From assembly GCA_000372785.1 (NCBI GenBank), contig KB889761.1, positions 1 through 33,648 on the forward strand: 33,648 bases of DNA, in the 5' to 3' direction. The position numbers and the translations under genes are program-made. Shown in pieces: positions 1 to 9,086 of the stretch. The stretch is from a gamma proteobacterium SCGC AB-629-P17. Its GTDB lineage: Bacteria; Pseudomonadota; Gammaproteobacteria; PS1; Pseudothioglobaceae. The number at the start of each line of letters is the position of its first letter. Position 1 is the first letter of the stretch. Under the pieces are notes generated by a model, which saw only the letters and a program-made list of their open reading frames with translations, did not search any database and had not been told where the DNA came from.

Positions 1-32
1 GTGCTGGCGTGGTCTCGAAGATTACGGAATGA
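1..32 (+). CDS. tuf: Elongation factor Tu, last codons only
   Basis: Reading from base 3 gives A-G-V-V-S-K-I-T-E followed by TGA at 30-32, which is the conserved C-terminus of EF-Tu. Everything upstream lies outside the window. EF-Tu delivers aminoacyl-tRNA to the ribosome. The position directly before rpsJ is the standard end of the str operon (rpsL-rpsG-fusA-tufA). Many gammaproteobacteria carry two near-identical tuf genes, so the window may begin here because an assembly broke at a repeat; that is inference. Confidence 0.85.
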   Translation, partial: AGVVSKITE

Positions 33-51
33 GAGTATTTAGGTAAATAAG

Positions 52-85
52 AACCGTCGAAATATTGTATAATCGACGGTTTTTT
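52..85 (+). terminator. Rho-independent terminator between tuf and rpsJ
   Basis: A 9-bp perfect stem (AACCGTCGA at 52-60 pairing with TCGACGGTT at 73-81) encloses a 12-nt loop and runs into a T tract at 80-85. It lies 19 bases after the tuf stop and 32 bases before the rpsJ start, so it should end the str transcript or attenuate read-through into the S10 operon. Confidence 0.75.
68..73 (+). promoter_or_regulatory. Candidate -10 element for the S10 operon, inside the terminator loop
   Basis: A perfect TATAAT occupies the loop of the tuf terminator hairpin. A start about 7 bases downstream would give a leader of roughly 37 bases before rpsJ. I see no good -35 at 16-18 bp spacing, so this rests on the -10 match and on the need for transcription to begin somewhere between a terminator and a gene only 32 bases later. 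A match in AT-rich DNA could be chance. Confidence 0.3.
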
Positions 86-117
86 CGTTTAAGAAGTCAG
101 AGTAGGTAAATAGGCAA

Positions 118-429
118 ATGAGCAATCAAAATATTAGAATAAAATTGAAGGCATTTGATCATCGATTAATCGATAAATCAGCCGTTGAGATTGTTGAAAC
201 AGCTAAGCGAACTGGCGCTAGTGTAAGGGGTCCAATTCCTTTACCTACAAAGAAAGAACGTTTTACCGTTTTGACTTCACCGCATGTTAATAAGGATGCT
301 AGAGATCAATACGAATTAAAAACTTATTCTAGATTGATGGACGTGATTAGTCCGACAGACAAAACCGTTGATGCATTGATGAAGTTAGATCTTGCTGCAG
401 GTGTTGATGTAAAGATCCAACTTAACTAA
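118..429 (+). CDS. rpsJ: 30S ribosomal protein S10
   Basis: This 103-residue protein is of normal S10 length and has the family sequence throughout (N-terminal [14 protein letters not shown], then [15 protein letters not shown] and the [11 protein letters not shown] region). S10 sits in the head of the small subunit and also serves as NusE in transcription antitermination. It is the first gene of the S10 operon, placed after the tuf terminator. The leader from terminator to start is only 32 bases, too short for the long L4-binding leader known from E. coli, so S10-operon control must differ here. Confidence 0.97.
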   Translation: MSNQNIRIKLKAFDHRLIDKSAVEIVETAKRTGASVRGPIPLPTKKERFTVLTSPHVNKDARDQYELKTYSRLMDVISPTDKTVDALMKLDLAAGVDVKIQLN

Positions 430-446
430 TAGATAGGATTAAGAAA

Positions 447-1307
447 ATGGCAATTGAATTAGTTGGACAAAAATTAGGAATGACACGCCTCTTGTCAGAT
501 GATGGTTCAGCATCTTCAGTGAGTGTTATTAAGATTGAACCTAATCTTGTAGTACAAACAAAAACTATTGATACCGATGGTTATAACGCCGTGCAAGTAA
601 CTATTGGTAAAAAGATCAATAAAAAAGGTGAAGCGAAAGTAGGTCGTACTAGTAGAGCACTAAAAGGTCATTATGCTAAAGCATCTCAAGAGATAGGCTT
701 GGGGTTATGGGAAATGAGAGTCGATGAAACTGAACTTTCTGATCTATCAAAGATGGATGTTTCCTTTTTTGGTGCCGGCCACTTTGTTAACGTAACGGGT
801 CAATCTAAAGGTAAAGGATTTCAAGGCGGTGTAAAGCGCCACAATTTTAGTATGCAAGATGCAACACATGGTAACTCGCTTTCGCATCGTGCTCTTGGAT
901 CTACTGGACAGTGTCAAACACCTGGACGTGTGTTTAAAGGTAAAAAGATGGCAGGTCAAATGGGTAACATGCAAGTGACTGAAGAATGCCTGGAAGTTTT
1001 AAGGGTTGATAATGAGCGTAATTTATTGTTAGTCAAGGGTGCCATTCCAGGCGCTAAAAATGGTTTTGTTAGGGTGTTTTTATCAGACAAAAAGAACAGT
1101 GTTAATGAGCAAGTTAGTAAGCAACTATCTGAGTTAAAAGATACAGAGGTAATAGAAACCGAAGCAGTTGAGACTGAAGTGGTAGAAACTGAAGCAGTTG
1201 AGACTGAAGTGGTAGAAACTGAAGCTGTTGAGACTGAAGTGGTAGAAACTGAAGCTGTTGAGACTGAAGTGGTAGAAACTGAAGATGAAGAAACTAAAGA
1301 TAAATAA
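447..1307 (+). CDS. rplC: 50S ribosomal protein L3 with acidic repeat tail
   Basis: L3 is an early assembly protein of the large subunit near the peptidyl-transferase centre. Residues 1 to about 213 form the whole L3 fold, including the [13 protein letters not shown] loop and the [27 protein letters not shown] segment that reaches into 23S rRNA. L3 is normally about 205-215 residues; this one has 286. The extra 70 or so residues are a low-complexity acidic tail dominated by E, T and V, with four near-identical 10-residue units, ending in DEETKDK. The frame stays open and the next gene follows normally, so the tail is translated rather than an error. Its role is unknown. Confidence 0.95.
   Translation: MAIELVGQKLGMTRLLSDDGSASSVSVIKIEPNLVVQTKTIDTDGYNAVQVTIGKKINKKGEAKVGRTSRALKGHYAKASQEIGLGLWEMRVDETELSDLSKMDVSFFGAGHFVNVTGQSKGKGFQGGVKRHNFSMQDATHGNSLSHRALGSTGQCQTPGRVFKGKKMAGQMGNMQVTEECLEVLRVDNERNLLLVKGAIPGAKNGFVRVFLSDKKNSVNEQVSKQLSELKDTEVIETEAVETEVVETEAVETEVVETEAVETEVVETEAVETEVVETEDEETKDK
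1161..1280 (+). repeat. 30-bp tandem repeat, four copies, in rplC
   Basis: Four consecutive 30-bp units (1161, 1191, 1221, 1251) encode [10 protein letters not shown]. They differ only at one synonymous position (GCA in the first two, GCT in the last two). The near identity suggests recent slippage or unequal exchange, and copy number may vary between strains. Confidence 0.95.
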
Positions 1308-1330
1308 AGGATTCAAACAAAGATTTTGAG

Positions 1331-1945
1331 ATGAAAGTAAAAGTATTAAACTTAAAAACAAACAAATCCACTTCCCAAGAAGTATCTGATGGTGTTTTTG
1401 CTCGTAACTACAACGAGTCACTAGTGCATCAAATTACGACTGCTTATATGGCGTCAGGTCGCAGTGGCTCAAAAGCACAAAAGAATCGTGCAGCTGTTAG
1501 AGGTGGCGGTAAAAAACCCTGGAAGCAAAAGGGAACTGGTCGTGCCCGTGCAGGTACATCACGTGGACCTATTTGGAGAAGTGGAGGAGTTACATTTGCT
1601 TCTCAGCCTCGAGACTACACTCAAAAAGTAAACAAAAAAATGTACAAAGGTGCGATTAGCGTAATTCTATCTGAGTTGTTGCGTACTGACCGTTTAAAAG
1701 TTGTTTCAGAATTAGATATTACTGAGCCAAAAACAAAAAATATTACCTCACTCATGAATTCATTGAATATCAAGGATGCGTTATTAATGACCGATGAGTT
1801 GGATGAAAACTTATACCTGTCTTCTCGTAATCTATATCACGTAGGTGTTTGTGACACTCAGAGTATTGACCCTGTAAGTTTAATAGGTTATGACAACGTA
1901 GTGATGACCAAAGCTGCACTTAAAAAAGTGGATGCAATGCTATGA
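1331..1945 (+). CDS. rplD: 50S ribosomal protein L4
   Basis: The 204-residue length fits L4. The long basic loop ([26 protein letters not shown], about residues 60-85) that lines the exit tunnel is intact. L4 binds 23S rRNA domain I and in enterobacteria represses its own operon through the S10 leader; the very short leader here makes that mechanism doubtful. The stop codon overlaps the rplW start (ATGA), so the two are translationally coupled. Confidence 0.97.
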   Translation: MKVKVLNLKTNKSTSQEVSDGVFARNYNESLVHQITTAYMASGRSGSKAQKNRAAVRGGGKKPWKQKGTGRARAGTSRGPIWRSGGVTFASQPRDYTQKVNKKMYKGAISVILSELLRTDRLKVVSELDITEPKTKNITSLMNSLNIKDALLMTDELDENLYLSSRNLYHVGVCDTQSIDPVSLIGYDNVVMTKAALKKVDAML

Positions 1946-2235
1946 ATCAAGAAAAAGTATTAAAAGTATTACTTGGACCAGTTGTTTCTGAAAAAACAAC
2001 CATGGCTGCTTCGACAAGCAATCAGTATATTTTTAAAGTGAGAACTGATAGCAACAAGAGAGAAATTAAAGCGGCTGTAGAGTCGCTGTTTGGTGTCAAA
2101 GTTGAAGGTGTAACTACTTCAAATGTCAAGGGAAAGAAAAAAGTCTTTAAAGGAAAAGTTGGTCAACGCATTAATTGGAAAAAAGCAGTAGTCAAAGTAT
2201 CTGAAGGTCAGATGATTGATGCTAGTGCTTCATAG
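1942..2235 (+). CDS. rplW: 50S ribosomal protein L23
   Basis: A 97-residue L23 with the family's opening ([13 protein letters not shown]), the central [24 protein letters not shown] motif and the C-terminal [13 protein letters not shown] strand. L23 sits at the tunnel exit and is the docking site for trigger factor and SRP. Its start overlaps the L4 stop by four bases. Confidence 0.97.
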   Translation: MNQEKVLKVLLGPVVSEKTTMAASTSNQYIFKVRTDSNKREIKAAVESLFGVKVEGVTTSNVKGKKKVFKGKVGQRINWKKAVVKVSEGQMIDASAS

Positions 2236-2245
2236 AGAATTTATT

Positions 2246-3076
2246 ATGGCAACAGTTATAAAAAGAAAACCAACATCACCAGGAAGACGCTTTGTTGTCA
2301 ATGTGGTTGATAAAGATTTGCATAAAGGTAAACCCTTTGCAGCTTTGACTGAAAGCAAAAACAGAATTAGTGGTCGCAACAACCGCGGAAAAATTACTGT
2401 AAGGCATAGAGGTGGTGGTCATAAACAAAGATATCGTGTCATTGATTTCAAGCGCAATAAGGATGATATTGCTGCCACCGTTGAGCGAATTGAATATGAC
2501 CCAAATCGCAGTGCAAACATTGCATTAGTTCTATACGCTGACGGTGAAAGACGCTATATTGTTGCGCCAAAAGGATTAAAGGCAGGCGAAAAGATTATAT
2601 CTGGTAACTCTGCAGCTATTCAAAAAGGCAACACTTTGCCATTGAGCAATATCCCACTTGGTAGTGTAGTGCATTGTGTTGAATTGAAACCAAAAAAAGG
2701 TGCTCAGATAGCAAGAAGCGCTGGCACATCAGTTCAACTAGTTGCTAAAGAAGGTAATTACGTAACGCTTAGATTACGTTCTGGCGAAGTTCGAAAAGTA
2801 TTGTCTGAATGCCGAGCAACTTTAGGTGAAGTTTCTAAATCCGAACATAGTCTAAGAAAACTAGGTAAAGCTGGTGCTAATAGATGGAGAGGTGTAAGAC
2901 CAACAGTTCGAGGTGTTGTAATGAACCCTGTTGACCACCCACATGGAGGTGGTGAAGGAAAAACTAGTGGTGGCAGACATCCGGTCTCACCTTGGGGGAC
3001 ACCAACAAAGGGTTACAAAACTCGTACCAATAAGCGTACAGATAAACTTATCGTACGTCGAAGAAATAAAGGGTAA
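2246..3076 (+). CDS. rplB: 50S ribosomal protein L2
   Basis: L2 is a core 23S rRNA-binding protein needed for subunit joining and peptidyl transfer. The conserved C-terminal segment with [26 protein letters not shown] (about residues 224-250), including the functionally critical histidine, is present. I place the start at the ATG encoding [13 protein letters not shown] at 2246, giving 276 residues. An in-frame ATG at 2216 would add ten residues and overlap rplW, and is not supported by the family. The basic C-terminus ([14 protein letters not shown]) is complete. Confidence 0.97.
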   Translation: MATVIKRKPTSPGRRFVVNVVDKDLHKGKPFAALTESKNRISGRNNRGKITVRHRGGGHKQRYRVIDFKRNKDDIAATVERIEYDPNRSANIALVLYADGERRYIVAPKGLKAGEKIISGNSAAIQKGNTLPLSNIPLGSVVHCVELKPKKGAQIARSAGTSVQLVAKEGNYVTLRLRSGEVRKVLSECRATLGEVSKSEHSLRKLGKAGANRWRGVRPTVRGVVMNPVDHPHGGGEGKTSGGRHPVSPWGTPTKGYKTRTNKRTDKLIVRRRNKG

Positions 3077-3078
3077 TT

Positions 3079-3357
3079 ATGGCTAGATCACTAAGAAAAG
3101 GACCGTTTGTCGATGAGCATTTAATTCAAAAGGTATTAAAGGCTCAAGAAATTAACGATAGAAAACCAATTAAAACTTGGTCTCGTCGTTCGGTTATCGT
3201 ACCAGAAATGATTGGTTTAACGATAGCAGTACACAATGGTCGTGTACACGTTCCAGTCTCAATTAACGAGAACATGATTGGTCATAAATTGGGTGAATTT
3301 GCTGGAACAAGAACATTTAAAGCCCATTCTGGTGATCGAAAAAGTCGTATTGAATAA
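3079..3357 (+). CDS. rpsS: 30S ribosomal protein S19
   Basis: A 92-residue S19 starting [16 protein letters not shown] with the conserved [16 protein letters not shown] and [17 protein letters not shown] segments. It lies in the head of the small subunit, paired with S13 near the A-site finger. Two bases separate it from the rplB stop, typical of tight coupling within the S10 operon. Confidence 0.97.
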   Translation: MARSLRKGPFVDEHLIQKVLKAQEINDRKPIKTWSRRSVIVPEMIGLTIAVHNGRVHVPVSINENMIGHKLGEFAGTRTFKAHSGDRKSRIE

Positions 3358-3363
3358 GGTGTC

Positions 3364-3699
3364 ATGATGAAAGAAGTTAAAGCAATTCATAAATATGCAA
3401 AAATCTCTCCTTTTAAGGTTAGATTGATTGCTGATCAGATTCGCAATAAGCCAGTTGAAGAGGCTATGAATATTTTATCTTTCAGCAATAAAAAAGCAGC
3501 GATATTGGTGAAACAAGTATTAAGTTCTGCAATTTCAAACGCTGAGCACAATGATGGTTTGGATATTGATGAATTAAAAGTAAGTAGTGTTTTCGTTAAT
3601 GAAGGTTCTACGATGAAGAGAATTCGCCCTCGTGCAAAAGGAAGAGCGAATCGAATTTTTAAAAGAACTAGCCACATAAGTGTTGGCGTAAGCGAGTAA
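3364..3699 (+). CDS. rplV: 50S ribosomal protein L22
   Basis: An L22 of 110-111 residues with the conserved [16 protein letters not shown] start and the beta-hairpin region ([24 protein letters not shown]) that forms part of the exit tunnel and hosts macrolide-resistance mutations. Two ATGs lie side by side at 3364 and 3367. The AAGGTG Shine-Dalgarno at 3356-3361 is better spaced for the second, so the true protein may be one residue shorter. Confidence 0.96.
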   Translation: MMKEVKAIHKYAKISPFKVRLIADQIRNKPVEEAMNILSFSNKKAAILVKQVLSSAISNAEHNDGLDIDELKVSSVFVNEGSTMKRIRPRAKGRANRIFKRTSHISVGVSE

Positions 3700-3705
3700 A
3701 GAAAT

Positions 3706-4398
3706 ATGGGCCAAAAAGTAAATCCAGTAGGAATTAGATTAGGGATCGTTAAAGATTGGGATTCGAAGTGGTATGCCAGCAGTAAAGACTATCCTCATTA
3801 TTTATTATCTGATATTGAAGTAAGAGACTTTTTATTTAAAGAGCTGACTTCAGCGTCTGTTAGTCGTATTAGTATTGAGAGATTATCTAACACTGCTAAG
3901 ATTATTATTCATACTGCTCGTCCCGGAATTGTGATTGGAAAAAAAGGTGCTGATATAGAGAGGTTGAAGACTGTAGTGTCAGCCAAAATGGGCGTTCCAG
4001 TTCATATTAGTATTGAAGAAGTCAAACAACCGGAATTAGATGCACGATTAGTTGCTGAAAATATTGCTCAACAACTTGAGAAGCGTGTCATGTATAGGCG
4101 TGCAGTTAAACGTGTTTTAGGTAATGCAACTCGTTTAGGCGCACTAGGTATCAAAGTTATGGTTAGTGGTCGATTGAATGGTGCTGAAATAGCACGATCA
4201 GAGTGGTACCGTGAGGGTCGTGTTCCTCTGCATACTTTTAGAGCAGATGTTGACTATAGTAGTTTTCGTGCAAATACACAGCATGGTGTCATCGGTATTA
4301 AAGTTTGGATTTTCAAAGGTGAAATCCTTGACCATAAAAAAGGCACTCTAGAGGAAGTTTCTAAACGTGGTGCTGGAAAAAAAATAAGTAAGAAGTAA
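3706..4398 (+). CDS. rpsC: 30S ribosomal protein S3
   Basis: A 230-residue S3 starting [14 protein letters not shown]. It has the type-2 KH domain with the GxxG loop ([17 protein letters not shown], about residues 67-83) and the C-terminal S3 domain ([24 protein letters not shown]). S3 lines the mRNA entry channel and contributes to its helicase activity. The C-terminus ends in a short basic tail (GAGKKISKK), normal for the family. Confidence 0.97.
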   Translation: MGQKVNPVGIRLGIVKDWDSKWYASSKDYPHYLLSDIEVRDFLFKELTSASVSRISIERLSNTAKIIIHTARPGIVIGKKGADIERLKTVVSAKMGVPVHISIEEVKQPELDARLVAENIAQQLEKRVMYRRAVKRVLGNATRLGALGIKVMVSGRLNGAEIARSEWYREGRVPLHTFRADVDYSSFRANTQHGVIGIKVWIFKGEILDHKKGTLEEVSKRGAGKKISKK

Positions 4399-4410
4399 AG
4401 GAATTTAGAG

Positions 4411-4821
4411 ATGTTACAACCTAAACGTACAAAATTTAGAAAAGTCATGAAGAGCCGTAACCGGGGTTTAGCGAATAGTCATAATGTTAGCTTTGGTGAG
4501 ATCGGGTTGCAAGCAATTGGCAGATGTCGTATGACGGCAAGACAGATTGAATCTGCACGTCGCGCAATGACTCGACACGTTAAACGTCAAGGAAAAATTT
4601 GGATTCGTGTTTTTCCTGATAAACCTATCACTAAAAAACCTTTAGAGGTACGTATGGGTAAAGGTAAAGGCAGTGTTGAATATTGGGTTGCACAAATTAA
4701 ACCTGGGCAGATTTTATTTGAAATGCAAGGTGTTGATGAGATAGTTGCAATGGAGGCATTTGAGCTTGCTGCTGCGAAACTCCCTGTTAAGACAAAGATG
4801 ATTAAACGGACAATAATGTAA
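4411..4821 (+). CDS. rplP: 50S ribosomal protein L16
   Basis: A 136-residue L16 ([19 protein letters not shown]). It carries the conserved arginine-rich segment corresponding to the hydroxylated Arg81 region of E. coli L16 ([25 protein letters not shown]). L16 organises the A-site tRNA elbow on the large subunit. The stop overlaps the rpmC start (TAATG), so the two are coupled. Confidence 0.97.
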   Translation: MLQPKRTKFRKVMKSRNRGLANSHNVSFGEIGLQAIGRCRMTARQIESARRAMTRHVKRQGKIWIRVFPDKPITKKPLEVRMGKGKGSVEYWVAQIKPGQILFEMQGVDEIVAMEAFELAAAKLPVKTKMIKRTIM

Positions 4822-5009
4822 TGGATGTTAAAGAACTAAGAGAGCAAGACTTACCTCAGTTAAATGAAGAGTTGGTGACAATTCTTAAAGAGCATTTCGA
4901 GTTGCGTATGCAACACAGTAGTGGGCAACTAACTGACCTGTCGAAGCTTGGAAAAACAAAAAGATCAATTGCCCAAATTAAAACAATTATTAACGAGAAG
5001 CAATCATGA
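4821..5009 (+). CDS. rpmC: 50S ribosomal protein L29
   Basis: A 62-residue, two-helix protein ([19 protein letters not shown] ... [13 protein letters not shown]) matching L29, which sits beside L23 at the tunnel exit. It overlaps rplP by one base and rpsQ by four bases, both signs of translational coupling. Confidence 0.95.
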   Translation: MDVKELREQDLPQLNEELVTILKEHFELRMQHSSGQLTDLSKLGKTKRSIAQIKTIINEKQS

Positions 5010-5275
5010 GCGATTCGAATTCTGTAGAAAGAGTGCTAACTGGTAAGGTAGTTAGTAATAGTCGTGATAAAACAATTGCTGTTTTGATAGAGCGCAAAGT
5101 GCGTCATCCGATTTATAAAAAATATATTAAGCGTAGCACTAAAGTTCATGCACATGATGAAAAAAATGAGTGTGGCTTAGGTGACGTTGTGAGAGTTTCT
5201 GAGTCAAAGCCGTTTTCAAAAACAAAGAATTGGGCTTTGATAGAAGTTATTGAAAAATCAATGAGTATTGAGTAA
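5006..5275 (+). CDS. rpsQ: 30S ribosomal protein S17
   Basis: An 89-residue OB-fold protein with the S17 signature ([42 protein letters not shown]). It binds 16S rRNA helix 11 and is a primary assembly protein. The start overlaps the rpmC stop (ATGA). It is the last gene of the S10 block. The gap to rplN is only 25 bases with no clear terminator, so S10 and spc are probably co-transcribed. Confidence 0.96.
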   Translation: MSDSNSVERVLTGKVVSNSRDKTIAVLIERKVRHPIYKKYIKRSTKVHAHDEKNECGLGDVVRVSESKPFSKTKNWALIEVIEKSMSIE

Positions 5276-5300
5276 CTAATCGCATTGTAGAGAGAAGAAA

Positions 5301-5669
5301 ATGATTCAGATGCAAACAAAATTACATATTGCTGATAACAGTGGTGGAGTCAGGGCTATGTGTATTAAAGTTTTAGGTGGTTCAAAGCGTCGCTATGCCA
5401 ATATAGGTGATGTTATTAAGGTGAGTATTAAAGAAGCCTCACCTCGTGGCAAAGTAAAAAAAGGCGATGTTTACGATGCAGTTGTAGTTCGTACAGCTCA
5501 AGGTGTTCGTCGTAAAGATGGTTCTAGGATACGCTTTGATAACAATGCAGTGGTATTGTTAAATACTAAGTTAGAGCCAATCGGCACACGTATATTTGGT
5601 CCTGTCACTCGTGAGTTAAGAAGCGCTCAATTTATGAAGATTGTTTCACTCGCGCCAGAGGTATTGTAA
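5301..5669 (+). CDS. rplN: 50S ribosomal protein L14
   Basis: A 122-residue L14 ([33 protein letters not shown]) ending in the conserved [11 protein letters not shown]. It contacts 16S rRNA at an intersubunit bridge and is the target of RsfS silencing. It is the first gene of the spc operon. A purine-rich AGAGAGAAG Shine-Dalgarno lies just upstream. The stop overlaps the rplX start (TAATG). Confidence 0.97.
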   Translation: MIQMQTKLHIADNSGGVRAMCIKVLGGSKRRYANIGDVIKVSIKEASPRGKVKKGDVYDAVVVRTAQGVRRKDGSRIRFDNNAVVLLNTKLEPIGTRIFGPVTRELRSAQFMKIVSLAPEVL

Positions 5670-5980
5670 TGAATAAAATTAAACAAAATGATGAGGTTAT
5701 CGTAATCGCTGGCAAAGACAAAGGATCAGTTGGTACAGTTACAAAAGTAATTGGTTCAAAGCTTATTGTTGAAGGGTTTAATATAGTTAAAAAACATGTT
5801 CGACCGAACCCTCAGGAAGGGATACAGGGTGGCATTGAAGAAAAAGAAATGCCTTTAAATGTATCGAATGTAGCGATTTATAATTCCACCACTCAAAAGG
5901 CAGATCGTGTTGGTATTAGGGTGAATGATCAAGGTGAGAAAGAAAGATTTTTTAAGTCAAACGGTGAAACCGTACTTTGA
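5669..5980 (+). CDS. rplX: 50S ribosomal protein L24
   Basis: A 103-residue L24 with the N-terminal KOW motif ([21 protein letters not shown], about residues 8-28) and the family's [23 protein letters not shown] stretch. It is one of the two assembly-initiator proteins of the 50S subunit. It overlaps the rplN stop by one base. Confidence 0.96.
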   Translation: MNKIKQNDEVIVIAGKDKGSVGTVTKVIGSKLIVEGFNIVKKHVRPNPQEGIQGGIEEKEMPLNVSNVAIYNSTTQKADRVGIRVNDQGEKERFFKSNGETVL

Positions 5981-6002
5981 CATAATAGAAAATAGGTGAG
6001 AA

Positions 6003-6542
6003 GTGTCTAGACTAAAAGTACAATATAAAAATGAGATTATCCCTAAGCTTAAGGAAGAATTAGGCATGGGTAATGCTATGTCAGTCCCTAAAATTGAAAA
6101 AATTACGATCAATATGGGACTGGGTAGCGCCTTAGGGGACAAAAAAGTATTAGAAAGTGCATTGGAAGAGTTGAGCTTAATTTCCTCACAAAAGCCGGTA
6201 ACTTGTCTTGCAAGAAAATCGGTTGCAAGCTTTAAACTCAGAGAAGGCAATGCAATTGGTTGTAAGGTGACGCTCAGAAAAGAAAGAATGTATGAGTTTC
6301 TTGATCGTTTGGTGAATATTGCTATTCCTCGTATCAGAGATTTTCGTGGTCTTAGTGATAAATCATTTGATGGTCGTGGAAACTACAATATGGGTATTAA
6401 TGAGCAAATCGTATTCCCAGAAATTGATTTTGAAAAAGTAACAAAAATGCGTGGTATGGATATAGCAATCACGACCAACGCAAAGAACGATGATGATGCT
6501 AAGAAATTATTGGCGATGTTTAATTTCCCATTTAAAGGATAA
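6003..6542 (+). CDS. rplE: 50S ribosomal protein L5
   Basis: A 179-residue L5 ([20 protein letters not shown] ... [14 protein letters not shown]) with the conserved [22 protein letters not shown]-type segment. L5 binds 5S rRNA together with L18 and contacts S13. The start is GTG at 6003, chosen because an AGGTGAG Shine-Dalgarno lies 3-10 bases before it and no in-frame ATG fits the family N-terminus. Confidence 0.96.
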   Translation: MSRLKVQYKNEIIPKLKEELGMGNAMSVPKIEKITINMGLGSALGDKKVLESALEELSLISSQKPVTCLARKSVASFKLREGNAIGCKVTLRKERMYEFLDRLVNIAIPRIRDFRGLSDKSFDGRGNYNMGINEQIVFPEIDFEKVTKMRGMDIAITTNAKNDDDAKKLLAMFNFPFKG

Positions 6543-6546
6543 CATA

Positions 6547-6852
6547 ATGGCTAAAAGGTCCATGATACATAGAGACGTCAAGCGAGCAAAATTAGTTGCA
6601 AAATACAAAGAAAGACGCCTTGAGTTAAAGAAAATTATTAAGAGTATTCACACTTCTGATGAAGACCGTTTCCAGGCAATGATTAAATTACAGTCACTGC
6701 CAAGAGATGCTTCACCAGTTCGTCAGCGTAATCGTTGCGGACTCTCTGGTCGTCCACATGGCTTTTATCGTAAATTTGGGTTAGCCAAGTCTCAGCTCAG
6801 AGAACGTGCCATGAATGGTGAAATTCCTGGTTTATCTAAAGCAAGTTGGTAG
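6547..6852 (+). CDS. rpsN: 30S ribosomal protein S14 (zinc-free type)
   Basis: A 101-residue protein beginning [28 protein letters not shown], with C-terminal [40 protein letters not shown]. This is the long S14 form without the CxxC...CxxC zinc knuckle, as in E. coli. An upstream in-frame ATG at 6490 lies inside rplE and would add 19 unrelated residues, so the start is 6547. It lies in the 30S head near S3 and S10. Confidence 0.96.
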   Translation: MAKRSMIHRDVKRAKLVAKYKERRLELKKIIKSIHTSDEDRFQAMIKLQSLPRDASPVRQRNRCGLSGRPHGFYRKFGLAKSQLRERAMNGEIPGLSKASW

Positions 6853-6861
6853 GAGAGCAGT

Positions 6862-7260
6862 ATGAGTATGTCTGACCCAATAGCTGATATGTTGACCCGA
6901 ATTAGGAATGCACAGGCAGTAAATAAAGCACAAGTAAGTATCCCTGCTTCAAATTTAAAGTCTGCTATTGCAAGTGTTATGCAGGATGAAGGTTACATTA
7001 CGTCTTTTGCAATTGATGGGGATAACGCATCAAATAAAACATTAACAATTAAATTGAAGTACTACGACAACAAACCTGTCATTGAATCATTAGAAAGAAT
7101 TTCTAAGCCTAGTTTAAGACTTTATGCCAAAAAAGATAATATACCAAGTGTACTTAACGGTCTAGGCATTGTTATCGTTTCAACGCCAAAAGGTGTTATG
7201 ACAGGTCAAGCTGCCAAGTCACAAAATATTGGTGGCGAAGTTTTGTGTAGTGTTTCTTAA
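6862..7260 (+). CDS. rpsH: 30S ribosomal protein S8
   Basis: A 132-residue S8 ([33 protein letters not shown]) with the conserved C-terminal [22 protein letters not shown]...GGEVLCSV motif that binds 16S rRNA helix 21. In E. coli S8 represses the spc operon by binding the rplE message; I did not find a clear copy of that structure around 5981-6003. Confidence 0.96.
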   Translation: MSMSDPIADMLTRIRNAQAVNKAQVSIPASNLKSAIASVMQDEGYITSFAIDGDNASNKTLTIKLKYYDNKPVIESLERISKPSLRLYAKKDNIPSVLNGLGIVIVSTPKGVMTGQAAKSQNIGGEVLCSVS

Positions 7261-7275
7261 TAGTGGAGATTTAAG

Positions 7276-7821
7276 ATGTCTAGAGTTGCAAAGTCACCAA
7301 TTATAGTACCAGATGGCGTAGAAGTATCACAGTCTGGGGAAGACTTAACTGTTAAGGGAAAGCTGGGCGAAATGACTATGAATGTCCATTCATCAGTCAC
7401 TATTAAATACACTGATAATGTGTTGACTTTTTTTCCGGTAAAGGATAGTCAGATAGAAGAAAAAAGCGCTTGGGCTCAAGCGGGAACAGCAAGGGCAAAT
7501 ACATTTAATTTAATTAAAGGTGTTACAGAGGGATGGGAGAAAAAATTAACTTTGATTGGTGTCGGTTATCGTGTAGAAGCAAGAGGTAAGGTTTTGAGCT
7601 TAAAATTAGGTTTTTCTGATCCAGTAAATTACAATTTGCCTGAGGGTGTTAGTGTTGAAACACCTTCACAGAAAGAAGTTTTAGTGAAAGGAATCGACAA
7701 ACAAAAAGTAGGTCAGGTGGCTGCTGAAATTAGAGCGTTTCGTCCACCTGAACCATATAAAGGCAAAGGAGTTCGTTACACTGATGAACAAGTTGTCCGT
7801 AAAGACGCTAAAAAGAAATAA
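7276..7821 (+). CDS. rplF: 50S ribosomal protein L6
   Basis: A 181-residue L6 with the two L6 repeats and the C-terminal signature [23 protein letters not shown] (about residues 149-171). It supports the sarcin-ricin loop and the factor-binding site. Slightly longer than E. coli L6 only through a basic end (VVRKDAKKK). Confidence 0.96.
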   Translation: MSRVAKSPIIVPDGVEVSQSGEDLTVKGKLGEMTMNVHSSVTIKYTDNVLTFFPVKDSQIEEKSAWAQAGTARANTFNLIKGVTEGWEKKLTLIGVGYRVEARGKVLSLKLGFSDPVNYNLPEGVSVETPSQKEVLVKGIDKQKVGQVAAEIRAFRPPEPYKGKGVRYTDEQVVRKDAKKK

Positions 7822-7840
7822 TAGATTGAAAGGTAGTTAG

Positions 7841-8188
7841 ATGAAATTTGAAAAAAAACAAGCCCGTATAAGAAGGGCAACGAAATTTAGAGCAAAGCAC
7901 GCTGCAAGAGGTGTAGAGCGTTTGTGTGTCCACAAATCTTCCCAACATATCTATGCTCAGATAGTTAGTGGTTGTGGCACTAAAACGTTGGCTTCAGCCT
8001 CAAGCGTGTCTGCCAAAATTAAAAATGGTGGAAATATTGAGGCGGCTACTAAAGTAGGAAATTTAATTGCAAAGGCTGCCAAAAAGGCTAAAGTATCAAA
8101 GGTCGCATTTGATCGTTCAGGTTTTAAGTACCATGGTCGAGTCAAGGCGCTTGCAGAAGCTGCAAGAGAAGGCGGTTTAGATTTCTAA
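7841..8188 (+). CDS. rplR: 50S ribosomal protein L18
   Basis: A 115-residue L18 ([16 protein letters not shown], then [16 protein letters not shown] and a C-terminal [26 protein letters not shown]). It binds 5S rRNA alongside L5 in the central protuberance. The basic N-terminal segment that contacts 5S rRNA is intact. Confidence 0.96.
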   Translation: MKFEKKQARIRRATKFRAKHAARGVERLCVHKSSQHIYAQIVSGCGTKTLASASSVSAKIKNGGNIEAATKVGNLIAKAAKKAKVSKVAFDRSGFKYHGRVKALAEAAREGGLDF

Positions 8189-8214
8189 TTAAGAGTTTTT
8201 TAAAGGTTTAAAGA

Positions 8215-8733
8215 ATGGCTGAAAATAAGAGAAAAAATTACACAGAAGAAAGTGAATTCATCGAAAAATTGGTTAATATTCGACGCGTTGTTAAAGTAGT
8301 TAAAGGTGGTCGAATCTTCGGTTTTTCTGCTTTAGTGGTTGTCGGTGATGGTAACGGAAAAGTCGGTTACGGTACTGGTAAAGCACGCGAAGTTCCTATA
8401 GCTATTCAAAAAGCAATGGATAAAGCAAAAAGATCAATGAAATTAGTGCCTTTAGTTAATGGCACACTTCATTATCCAATTACTTCATGTGTCGGTGCAG
8501 CAAAGGTTTATCTGCAGCCTGCCTCTGAAGGTACTGGAGTAATTGCTGGTGGGCCAATGAGAAGTGTTTTAGAAGCAGTGGGTGTTCACAATATTTTGGC
8601 AAAATGTAACGGTACGCGTAACCCAATAAGCGTTGTTAGAGCAACTATTGATGGTTTAACAAAGATGTCATCACCACAGACTGTTGCAGCTAAGAGAGGC
8701 AAAACCGTTGAAGAAATTACTGGGGAAATATAA
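8215..8733 (+). CDS. rpsE: 30S ribosomal protein S5
   Basis: A 172-residue S5 with the double-stranded RNA-binding N-domain ([45 protein letters not shown]) and the C-domain ending TVEEITGEI. It acts in decoding fidelity at the mRNA entry. The [10 protein letters not shown] loop, site of spectinomycin and ram mutations, is wild type. The stop overlaps the rpmD start (TAATG). Confidence 0.97.
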   Translation: MAENKRKNYTEESEFIEKLVNIRRVVKVVKGGRIFGFSALVVVGDGNGKVGYGTGKAREVPIAIQKAMDKAKRSMKLVPLVNGTLHYPITSCVGAAKVYLQPASEGTGVIAGGPMRSVLEAVGVHNILAKCNGTRNPISVVRATIDGLTKMSSPQTVAAKRGKTVEEITGEI

Positions 8734-9083
8734 TGGCTGAAGAGAAAATAGAAAAAAAAGCAACACAAAAAAAGGCTATTTCTAAAAAATCATCAACCAA
8801 AGCAGTTGCAGCAAAAAAAGCGCCTGCTAAGAAAGTTGCCACTAAAAAAGTATCAACCAAAGCAGTTGCAGCAAAAAAAGCGCCTGCTAAGAAAGTTGCC
8901 ACTAATAAAACAACTCTAAGTGTAACTTTAATTAAAAGTTTTTATGGTCGTCTTCCCTCGCATCGCGCTACTGTAAATGGTCTTGGTTTAAAGCGAATCA
9001 ACCATACAGTGGAGTTGCAGGATACGCCTGAAGTCAGAGGCATGATTAACAAAGTGTCTTACTTATTAAAAATAGAGGGTTAA
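8733..9083 (+). CDS. rpmD: 50S ribosomal protein L30 with basic repeat extension
   Basis: The last 57 or so residues ([53 protein letters not shown]) are a complete L30, which normally has about 58-60 residues in total. Here 116 residues are encoded. The first 58 or so form a Lys/Ala/Pro-rich segment with two 20-residue repeats containing [12 protein letters not shown], like bacterial histone-H1-like tails. The start ATG overlaps the rpsE stop, and no alternative ATG lies close to the L30 core, so the extension is probably translated. It could bind rRNA or DNA non-specifically; its function is not known. Confidence 0.93.
   Translation: MAEEKIEKKATQKKAISKKSSTKAVAAKKAPAKKVATKKVSTKAVAAKKAPAKKVATNKTTLSVTLIKSFYGRLPSHRATVNGLGLKRINHTVELQDTPEVRGMINKVSYLLKIEG
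8792..8908 (+). repeat. 60-bp tandem repeat, two copies, in rpmD
   Basis: Two adjacent 60-bp units begin at 8792 and 8852. They encode the same 20 residues ([20 protein letters not shown]; the second copy ends TNKT) and are identical at the base level until one change near 8906. This is a recent in-frame duplication inside the basic extension of L30. Confidence 0.93.
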
Positions 9084-9086
9084 GTA

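Noticed and set aside
1134-1421. Open minus-strand frame across the L3 repeat and the L4 start
   Set aside because: It is the antisense of the acidic repeat, giving a low-complexity Phe/Ser/Leu string, and overlaps two certain genes.
2216-2245. Upstream ATG for rplB adding ten residues
   Set aside because: It overlaps rplW and the added residues do not match L2; the ATG at 2246 gives the family N-terminus.
6490-6546. Upstream ATG for rpsN inside rplE
   Set aside because: The 19 extra residues are out-of-frame rplE sequence; the S14 family start is at 6547.
8717-8902. Open minus-strand frame over the L30 repeat
   Set aside because: Antisense of the Lys/Ala repeat with no family resemblance.
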